In this document: one piece after another, positions 56,316 through 64,000 of the stretch
How the letters are laid out: each line of letters begins with the position of its first letter
Numbering within the stretch: the stretch's first letter is position 1
Source of the DNA: Letharia columbiana
Taxonomy: Eukaryota; Ascomycota; Lecanoromycetes; Lecanorales; Parmeliaceae
Length of the DNA stretch: 64,000 bases
Assembly: GCF_014066305.1 (NCBI RefSeq)
Contig: NW_023501067.1
Span: 434,001 to 498,000 of the forward strand
Reading direction: 5' to 3'
Program-made: the position numbers and the translations under genes
The notes under the pieces: model-generated
Seen by the model: only the letters and a program-made list of their open reading frames with translations
Database searches by the model: none
What the model was told of the DNA's origin: nothing

Positions 56316-58740
56316 ATGCATCGATCCGCACTGCATGTCTGGTCTTGCTGTCAAACAAGGCTCCGTGGGTGCTTCTACAACTACCATCTCCGGCGTCTCT
56401 CAAGTGCTGGCACAGTGCCCGTGGCCTACAGCGACAAACAGGTCATAGAGACCTTGGAACCATGGCCAGACAGCAGTGGAAAGGCGCTGGCCAGAAGGGA
56501 GGTGGGCGCCAAAGACATCATTGTCGACGACCTTGCTGCCACACTTGAAGCACATCGAGCATCGAACAGAGCAGCTGTCATTCGAAAGGTCAAACCACGC
56601 GCAATTGATCCCGCAGGACCAATAATGCGGCCATTGCTGGGTATGGGTGTCGATGGAGGTAGCAAGGTCAAGAAAACACACGAAGGGAAGGAGCATGAAC
56701 CGGATCAGATGTGGCCAGCAGACTCTGTGCAGGCCAAAGAAAGATACGGAAAGTCAGGCTCCAATGTCTTTGTCAAAAAGACCGATCCCTTAGAGTATAC
56801 TGGCGTTGCACAATGGCCCAAGCAGCCTTGGAAAATCAAGCAGGGCTTCAAGGACATCATGTCAATGCAGCGGCCCTGGCTGGCATATATGGAAACTACG
56901 AATGAAGACTACCTCGAGCGGTTCGTTATAGAAAGCCACCGAGGGTGTCGTTAGCTGATATGCATTATAGCCTGACGAACGAAATCAAAGCCTATGAAGC
57001 CTACATGAAATTAAGTCCACAAGAAGAAGCGGCTTCTCAGCTCGTTATCTCCGACGTCAATTCAGTCGCGTGGAACGAGTCAGAGATCAAGCCATTGAAT
57101 TTACTCGGATCTCGAAGCACTGGTCTGGCCACACCAGCCTCCGATTTCGACTTCAGCTTGACACTGCAGAATGTTCTTCCGGGAGGTTGGAAACTTCCAC
57201 CCAGCAAGGCTGGCGTGCCTCAAGCGCAATCTTCAAACCATGACAACAAGCTCAAGGCTGTGAAAGCGTTATGGAAGGTCTACGGGCACTTTCGCTCCTC
57301 AAACAAGTTCAGCAATACCGACTTCGTCCGGTATGCTCGTGTCCCTATCATTCGGTCTGAGCATGTTGCTACAGGGCTAGACGTCCAAATTCAGACAATG
57401 GCCCCGTATCAAGCTGCGCAAGAATATACTGCTGCATACCTATCCGAGTTTCCGTCGCTGCGCCCCTTGTACATCATCCTTCGGTACTGCCTTCAGCTAC
57501 GAGATCTGACGACAGTCTTCGAGGGCGGTCTTGGCTCTTATTCTATTTTCATGATGATCGTCACTGCCATGAAGCACTCAAGCGGCAAATTCGCTCCAGA
57601 CGATCTTGCCGGTCAACTATTGCATGTGCTGGAGTTTTATGGCAAGGCAGACCTGTATAAAGTTGGCTTTTCGGCTAATCCACCACGTGTCTTTGCCAAG
57701 GGAAAGCAAGTGTGGTCCATGGAAGAGCGGATAGCGCAGAGAGCTTACCCACAACTAAGCGGCATCCGTCAGATTCAAAAGTTCAACACACGGAAGCCAT
57801 ATCTTCTGTGCCTACAAGACCCAGCTAATGATCTGAATGACCTAGGCAGTAATGCGTATGCTATCAAGCACATTCAAGCTACCTTTAATCAGGCAAGGAA
57901 GAGCATCCAAGCCGCTTTGGAGCAACAAAACGGAAAGTCAGATGACAGGGCAAAGGGCGGGATATGGTCTTGCTTGGACAATTTAGTAAGGGCAAACTAC
58001 AGACCGTTCGAGGTGCTCCGGAGCAGAGTAGAGCGATGCGCAAATCACAGCGAGCGACATGACAGAGACTACTCGAGAGAAAGGATCAGTAGAGAATTTA
58101 GGAAGCGGGTTAGTCGGTATAAGGCATCGCAGAAGAGGACGACAATCTTCCCAAGCAAGCGCTAGAGGCCATCGACAGAAACGCAGTTGAAGGCGTTGAT
58201 CCCGAAGATGGCTCGAGTGATGGTAAGAGACTTGCTCGGCCTCGTAAAGAGCTTGCTCGCACTCGAGAAAGTCATGCCAGAACCGAACGTAGACAGGCAA
58301 GAGAAAACGCCATCGCGGCCAAGAAAAAGGAGGAATTACAGAGGCTGCATGGGACCAACAATGATGAATACGGTCGGGAACCATCGTCACCAAGTAATCC
58401 GAAACCATTGCTCGAAGCCATTGCGGCGCCCAAGCTTGCATTGGCAGCAAAAACCCCTGCCCCCAAGCGCGCACTTCATGCACGGACGCAGAACCGAGAC
58501 GGGACCACACAGAGGACGGAGACTTCTACCCCCAATGCGTCCCGCAACAACCTAACCCCGACGCGTTTACGCAAATCAAAGCCCGGCAACAGGAAGTGTC
58601 CTCTCCATCAACAACTGCAGCAAACTCTCCCGAGAGCCCCCCCCTCCTCTAATTTCACACGGAAGGGCGAGGCTGCAACGCTCGTGAGGAAGACGGACGT
58701 GAACAAGTTCAGTATACGGAGGGCTATGAAGCCTTTGTGA
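56316..58740 (+). CDS. non-canonical poly(A) polymerase / nucleotidyltransferase, probably mitochondrial
   Basis: Inferred exons 56316-56920, 56971-58088 and 58133-58740 (introns 50 and 44 nt), 776 aa. The N-terminus (MHRSALHVWSCCQTRLRGCF, YNYHLRRLSS) is basic and Ser-rich with no acidic residues, typical of a mitochondrial presequence. The nucleotidyltransferase core contains GSRSTGLATPASDFDFSL with the paired catalytic Asp residues and a third Asp in GLDVQIQTM. The central domain (RPLYIILRYCLQLRDLTTVF, GGLGSYSIFMMIVTAM) follows, as in Trf4/PAPD-type enzymes. Intron 1 joins DYLER to LTNEIKAYEAYM, matching family spacing. Intron 2 is less certain: without it the protein ends at 58165 (599 aa). 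With it a Lys/Arg/Pro-rich tail is added, whose last part may itself be in the wrong frame. RNA tailing in mitochondria is inferred. Confidence 0.8.
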
Positions 58741-59105
58741 AAGAGAGATGCAGGGTCGGCGGATGTCGTTGAGAGGTTGGAGTCTGATGGGTTTTGGTCA
58801 GCAGGATCAGAAGGAGGGCTCTTGCTGTAGGCTGAGGAGGAGGAGGACGAGGAAATACAGTGGGAAGAGAAGTTTGCAGATAGCCCAGCAGAAATTTACC
58901 CACATCGATTTCATTTTCTCAGACTGATCAAGTTCCCGTGGTCAGCCAGTAGAAGTAGTTTCTGCAGCTAGATTGATTGAAGAGCTCCTACAGCAAATGT
59001 ACACAGCATAGTCCTCCCGCCTTCCGATCTTACAGATATCTGCCGATACTGATTCCGACAAGCTCCACAACACAACAGGTGATAAGGATAGTAAGAAGGC
59101 AGCGA

Positions 59106-59127
59106 GCAAGCAAGCAAGCAAGCAAGC
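59106..59127 (+). repeat. (GCAA)n microsatellite
   Basis: Five to six GCAA units in the gap between the convergent poly(A)-polymerase and PKA-R genes. Confidence 0.9.
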
Positions 59128-59237
59128 CAGTGCCCTCAGCCAACTCATCCAACCCATCGTCTCTATCCTCCCGTCTAACACGTTTACTCCCGTATTATCC
59201 TCCCGTCTCGCTCTCCTGTAATCCAATCATCGAATGC

Positions 59238-60430
59238 TCATGTCGTCGCCGGTGCACTTCCCTCACCACCACCCCCAGAGTAATCATTTCTCCTCATGAT
59301 CCCCTCCACGGGCCCCAGCAGTCTCTGAAAGCCTTGTTTTCCCAAGTACGCGACCTTGACCTCCCCTCCATGCTTCGCAGCAACAACACTAGCAGCTCTC
59401 GGCTTATCATCCAGCAGAGCCAGCTCTCCGAAATAATCGCCCTTCTTATACCTCTTGACAACGGTATCGCCGCTATCGCTCTTGTAGACCTCCGCCTCCC
59501 CACTTTCGAGGATGAAAAACGCTTCTCCAGGGTCACCTTCGCGGATAATGGTAGCCCCAGAGTAGAAATTTCTGCGTATCCAAAGCGTCCGCGATTTTCG
59601 AGCGTTCGTAGAGGGTAAGAGTTGACAGCAACGGCACCTCCTCCAGAAAGCTCTCATACATCCTCCGTCTCTGAAACGCACTATCCATCAAGATCCGCCT
59701 AAACGTGACTCTGTCCAGCGACCACAGCGTACTCTCTTTCTCCGTACTCACCACGGTCGCCGCCCGCGGCGCATTATACATCAACGCCAGCTCTCCAAAG
59801 CTACCTCCAGGACCAATCGTGTTGACCTTCTGGCCCATACCATCAGGGCCAGGGGTGACGTGCCCGGCAGGGTTAACGTAGATATCGAAGGCGCCGCGCT
59901 CGACGACGTAGAAGTAGTCACCTGCGTCGCCTTGGGTGATGACTTTGATGTCTTTGGCCGGGATTGGCTTCTCGACCAGGGCGCCGAGGACGAGGTTGGC
60001 GGAATCGTCGTCGAGGTGGGAGAAGAGGAAGTTGGAGCTGACGGAAGCACGCAGGCGAGATAGCTGGTCTTCGGTTTTCTGGTGATAAGGCGCTTTCCAG
60101 TTGCTATCCTGGTGGTGGGTAGGCGTGAGGGATTCGGCGGAGACGGAAGTTCTGCGCGTCATGTTGTAATTATTTGGGAAGCCTTGATCGTCTGGGCCCG
60201 GCGGACGGAATGCCGAGGGCGGTTGACTGTGGCCGGAGGAGGCATTGAAGGAGAAATTTGATGAGTTGGCAAAGGGAGAGCCGGGGGGCAGCAGCTGCAG
60301 AGGCAGTGTTGGTGGGAGAGGTGATGGTGTCTGATTCTTCGTCTTCATGGACGTTGGCCATGCTTGGGGAGCGGCCAGAGTTGAAGCCTCCAAAGGGGCC
60401 TGAGCCGCCGGGGAAGGTGGATTCTGCCAT
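59238..60430 (-). CDS. cAMP-dependent protein kinase regulatory subunit, two +1 frame breaks
   Basis: No intron is needed; 396 aa when two bases are discounted, the normal size for filamentous ascomycetes. A Gly/Ser/Pro-rich N-terminus carries an acidic HEDEESDTITSP segment and the inhibitor site RRTSVSAE. Two tandem cyclic-nucleotide-binding domains follow: VEKPIPAKDIKVITQGDAGD with FGELALMYNAPRAA in the first, ATIIREGDPGEAFFILESGE with FGELALLDDKPRAAS in the second. The end is FQRLLGPVEGIMRR. It holds the PKA catalytic subunit inactive until cAMP binds. Frames switch at the G6 run 60283-60288 (plus strand; AAAAP then GSPFANSSN) and near the AAATTT at 59566-59571 (ALDTQKF then SGATIIREG). 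Each needs one base fewer. Confidence 0.92.
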
Positions 60431-61659
60431 CGTGGAAAGGAATAGTGGCTTCGTTGTTTGTTTGTTTGGGGGGGGGAGGGGTTTGGAGGAAGAGGAGGTG
60501 GAGAAATTGCTCAGTGTTGGGTGATGGGAGGATGCAAGTGAAATGAAATAGATGGTATCATTCAGGGAAAAGGTTGGAATTCAGGTGGAGACAGTGGAGA
60601 TTGTGAATTGTGATGCAGAAGTTGCCGTGGTTAGGAAATCGAATAGGCAAGGAAGGAGCGTGAGCGTGGTTCAAGGAGGGCAACAGAGATTCGTACTAGG
60701 TGAGATGAGTAGAAGAGGGGCAGTAAGTGGGATTTTGAGTACGTAGGTATTTAATGGGCAAGTTGTGACTCTTCAACGCTACGAGGCTACTTAAGTTACT
60801 TAAGTCAAGTTTGTTCATAAGATCGGCAAAGCTACATTTTCTTTTCAATGCATCTGCAGCCTATGGCAAGTGTAGAGCAAGCATGACCATGTTTACTTGC
60901 TAAAAGCCAGTTTCAAGATATGCAGGCAGCCAGGAAGGATTCTTGCCAGGACTCTACGGCCAATTCAAGGCACTGGCAATCTCACTACTCTCACTACCAT
61001 CCTCCGAGAATACGTGGAAGCAGTCGATAGTATCAAATGGGCTGGTGAAGGGCATTGTGGACGTGGCATGTGCTTATCATTCTCGCCATGTACATGTACA
61101 TGTATTTTTATAATGCAAGTCAATTTTGGAGTGGCAGGTCGCTTGTCGCACGGACAATGTGGGGAAAGGTTCGAGAAGCCTTCCATCGCCTTCCAGAAGC
61201 TTTCCTCTTTCCGAACACTTCATTATTCTGCCCTGTCATCATTCATCAACCAACATTGCGAATAAGCCACAAAGTATCATTTATCCTATCTTGCTTCCAT
61301 CTTATTAGAATAGACTCTTTTTGCTGTGATTAGGACCGTTGGACCTTGAAGCTTCCTTTATCTAGCGCATCTCCTTCTCTTCCTCCTAATTATCTGACTC
61401 TTCGATAAGAACGTCTCGCCTTCCGTCCAAATCCTCTCTACCAAATAGAGTCCGAGATACGGCATCCGTAGACTTTGGATCGATGCATGATACCCTGGAA
61501 AGCCGTAGATTAGGTCGAGTGGTAGAATTCGAATCCGAGTAAAGACTCCAGCTCGCGCGTATACGTCTTCTTCGTCAGTCCCATCATGAACCTCAGTGAC
61601 AGGATCCTCTCAGAACCCTTTCCGAATCATACACCTTGCCTAACTCTCTCATCCCTTCA
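60431..61659. other. intergenic region
   Basis: About 1.2 kb that should contain the PKA-R promoter. A G-run (about 60469-60475) and GA-rich sequence lie next to the PKA-R start. No supported gene. Confidence 0.4.
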
Positions 61660-62313
61660 TCATCCAGCCCCTCTCAATCTCTCCCTCCACCTCCGCTCCA
61701 CGTCAACCGTCGCAACCTGCACTTCCACTAATCCTCCCACCCCCGCTCTCCACACCCTCTCACCGCCCTCCAACTCCCCCCTCCTCCCCTCCTGCGCTCT
61801 TTTCCTCTCCCTGTTCACTTCTGTCGTAGCCTCCCTAGTCTCCACAAGCTCCTTCTCCACTTCTTTCAGTAAAGATTCCAACTGATCATTGGCAACGAGC
61901 CACGCATTCTTGCCGAATTGTTCCAACAGCTCTAAAGCTTGTAAGCGGAGAGTGAGATATGAGGAGTTTACATAGGCGGCTTTGAGGGCGGAGGCGTCTG
62001 GGGTGAGGCTTGTTGTGTTGGCTTCGTAGCGTCTTAGGTCTATTGCTTTTAGGGGCTCGTTGGCGGCGACGCGGTCGAGCTCCGATTGTATGAGAGGTGA
62101 AAAACTGGTTGCGGGAGCGTCGAGCATTAAAGGGTGCATAACCGACTCTGCGTCTGGGGACAAGGAAGAAGCTATGAGTTCATGGGCGGCGGCAGTTTCG
62201 GTGTCATTGGGTGCGCGGTCGACATCTAGGTTTGCAAATCAGCTCAATCGTAGAAGATGAAGAGTTCTGCTAGTACAGGGCAAAGAGTCGTAAGATTCTG
62301 TAATCAGAGGCAT
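61660..62313 (-). CDS. pre-mRNA-splicing factor SPF27 (BCAS2 family)
   Basis: Inferred exons 62313-62277 and 62225-61660 (51-nt intron), 200 aa. The first exon encodes MPLITESYDSLP and the junction codon makes YVD, the typical LPY(I/V)D start of the family. Later blocks are SPLIQSELDRVAANEPLKAI, DLRRYEA and a long C-terminal coiled coil from about residue 110 (LQALELLEQFGKNAWLVAND, then LLKEVEKELVETREATTEVN). SPF27 is a core subunit of the Prp19/CDC5L (NTC) spliceosome complex in the nucleus. Both termini fit the family length of about 200-225 residues. Confidence 0.88.
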
Positions 62314-62956
62314 GACTGTGACTTGGCGAGTGAGATTTTCCTTTTGAGTTATGTGTAAAGTGTTGGAGAGAAGCCGGCCAAGACATCTCTTGGCGCTAGT
62401 GCTGTCACTTCAAGATCGACTAGGTATATCACAGTCCGCAGCGACAGCCCGATGGGAGTGCTTGGCAAGCACTTCTGCGAGTGTACTCTTGGTATCACGT
62501 GTGTTTGACCAGCACGCAGAATCGATTTACAGGTAGGTTCGAATCCTATAAGGGCACAAGGTCGCCAGCACGAATAATTTCTGGAGCAATTTACCCTGCG
62601 TTCAACACGCGTCCCCTACAACGTCCACTCTACGACATCCAGAGACAGCCGGCCCACTGCCTAGCGAAAGAGCACCGGACATAGCGGTTCACTACTGCGG
62701 TTTACATCTCGGACTCTTAATGAAAGGCACACGGAGACGAAATGTTGCATTGAATTTGATATTCGCAAGAAGAGATAGAACCCGTCTAGATTATATAGAC
62801 AATGCAGCAACAATGCAGCAACAATCGAGGCTTGGTATCATGCAAAACGGACCATCGAGCCCCCTCAAAGCCAATTTGACCCACCGCGTGCGTCTTCCTA
62901 CTCTGTCCAATATCCATTACCCCTCTACAACCGCTGGAGTAATCCCATTATCAACG

Positions 62957-64000
62957 TTACTTCTTATCACTAAACTTCGACTTCAATTTCCCAAAGAATC
63001 CACTTGCTCGTTTCGCTTTCTTGTCCGCGGCCGTAGAATTTGCTGCAGGGCTCGGTTTTGCTGCAGGGGCGGCCTTGTCTGGTTGTTGTGATGTCTGAGG
63101 AGCAGCGCTGGAGCCCACTCCGGTCGTCACAGTTGGCTGACTTTGGTTTTGCGTCTGCTTGATGGGCTTGGTCATCGGAGAGATATCTCGAGAGTCAGGC
63201 TGGGACTGCACTGCTTGCTTCATTGAATTTCCGGTAGCTGGTGTTTGGGCGGGCGCTCCAGCGGTAGTGACGGCGGCAGAGTCCTTGGAGATTGGTGGTG
63301 GAACATTCTCGGATCCAGTGGGAGCTGGAGCAGTCTCGGCCAACGCAGCGCTTGAGGAAGGGGCTGGCTCTCCAACACCATCTTCCCTCTTGACGTCAGA
63401 CAGAAGTTCCTTCTCCATTGCACTCTTCTCTCCGACCATTGTCTTGTCTGCGGCTGCCTCTGGTGATTGATGAGATTCGGTGATAGATTCTTGGACAACG
63501 TCTGGCACCGTTGGAGCGATGGCAGACCCTCTGTTCATCTCGTCGATCGAGTGCTGTACTGACGCTGGGAGACCGTGAGAAGCTGTAGCGGCGGCAGCCA
63601 CTGCACCTCCAGCCGCAACACCTCCAGCGGCCATCGCAGCGTCCTTGCCCATGCCACCACTGGCGCCATCGGTGCCTTCAGATGCAGCTACACCAGTGCT
63701 TTCAGACGTAGCTGGCTCTTCTGGGACTTTGGTCTCGAGCTCTTTCTCCATTGCAGACTTTTCCTTCACAGCCTCCCTGTTTTCACTAGCCTCTGGACCG
63801 AATCCAGCTTCTTGCTGACTCTCCTGAACGATCTCAGGTACCCCTCGCCGCTCCAACGGCACGTTACCCGCAAGTGCAGCCGTTGTGCTTTGTGCTCCAG
63901 CGGATTGTATCACTGGGCCTTTATCTACTTCTGATGCAGCTCCTCCTCCCATTGGTAAGCTAGATTCAGGAATCATGGTTCCTCCGATCCCTGGCATCTT
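62957..64000 (-). CDS. EKSAMEKEL-repeat hydrophilic protein, 5' end outside the window
   Basis: The minus-strand frame is open to the window edge; the Met at 63997 may be internal, so the protein is partial at its N-terminus. It is Ala/Ser/Pro/Glu-rich. Two copies of a unit resembling (V)VQES...A...EKSAMEKEL occur: VPEIVQESQQEAGFGPEASE with EKSAMEKELETKV, and VPDVVQESITESHQSPEAAA with EKSAMEKELLSDV. A Gly/Ala-rich stretch (GGVAAGGAVAAAATA) lies between them. The C-terminus is basic and amphipathic (KRASGFFGKLKSKFSDKK), as in membrane-associating tails. I have seen this pattern in fungal proteins loosely called LEA-like, but the function is unknown. Confidence 0.65.
   Translation of the reverse strand, partial: KMPGIGGTMIPESSLPMGGGAASEVDKGPVIQSAGAQSTTAALAGNVPLERRGVPEIVQESQQEAGFGPEASENREAVKEKSAMEKELETKVPEEPATSESTGVAASEGTDGASGGMGKDAAMAAGGVAAGGAVAAAATASHGLPASVQHSIDEMNRGSAIAPTVPDVVQESITESHQSPEAAADKTMVGEKSAMEKELLSDVKREDGVGEPAPSSSAALAETAPAPTGSENVPPPISKDSAAVTTAGAPAQTPATGNSMKQAVQSQPDSRDISPMTKPIKQTQNQSQPTVTTGVGSSAAPQTSQQPDKAAPAAKPSPAANSTAADKKAKRASGFFGKLKSKFSDKK

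Noticed and set aside
62440..62580. tRNA-like T-arm (GTAGGTTCGAATCCTAT)
   Set aside because: No matching 5' acceptor strand, D-arm or anticodon arm could be found upstream.

Overview
The window is nuclear DNA of a filamentous ascomycete. Genes are spaced 0.1-2 kb apart on both strands and carry short GT-AG introns, mostly 44-160 nt with CTAAC/CTGAC-like branch points. Family content is that of a mould: class I chitin synthase, PKA regulatory subunit, an Inn1/Fic1-type C2 protein, a UstYa-family (DUF3328) protein, an Orp1-like protein and mitochondrial uL22m. A dothideomycete is my guess from general family resemblance only. No rRNA, convincing tRNA, CRISPR or phage feature was seen.

Layout: 0.6-3.8 kb, three unrecognised ORFs. 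6.0-8.4 kb, a six-exon protein kinase with an acidic tail holding repeated SUMO-interaction-like motifs. 9.0-10.0 kb, a UstYa-family gene. 11.7-15.4 kb, a Ser/Pro/Ala-rich gene followed by three families of degenerate tandem repeats. 15.9-24.5 kb, the C2 protein, a TMEM234 protein, a CCCH zinc-finger protein, one unrecognised gene and one broken ORF. 25-31 kb, mostly non-coding, with a microsatellite and a decayed alpha/beta-hydrolase pseudogene. 31-43 kb, a dense conserved block: Orp1-like, uL22m, MOT1 molybdate transporter, chitin synthase, low-molecular-weight phosphatase. 43-48 kb, an accessory gap with a Copia fragment and an AT-rich block. 48-64 kb, a 197-aa unknown, an SGSI-repeat protein, a secreted Cys-rich protein, a stand-alone trehalose-phosphatase, a mitochondrial-type poly(A) polymerase, PKA-R, SPF27 and the end of an EKSAMEKEL-repeat protein.

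The genes do not form an operon or an evident biosynthetic cluster. uL22m/MOT1 (252 bp apart) and chitin synthase/phosphatase (693 bp apart) are divergent pairs that may share promoters.

The most important cross-window observation concerns reading frames. Five well-recognised genes (uL22m, MOT1, chitin synthase, SGSI protein, PKA-R) are each open over their whole family length except for isolated single-base shifts. All of these are in the same direction (one base too many) and mostly lie in G/C homopolymers. In each case removing the extra base or bases gives a CDS length divisible by three. Consensus homopolymer error is the simplest explanation, but it should be checked against reads. The alpha/beta-hydrolase differs: it has a missing base, an in-frame stop and a degraded nucleophile motif, so it looks truly dead.

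All exon boundaries were inferred by eye from splice signals, phase and family resemblance. No transcript or database evidence was available.
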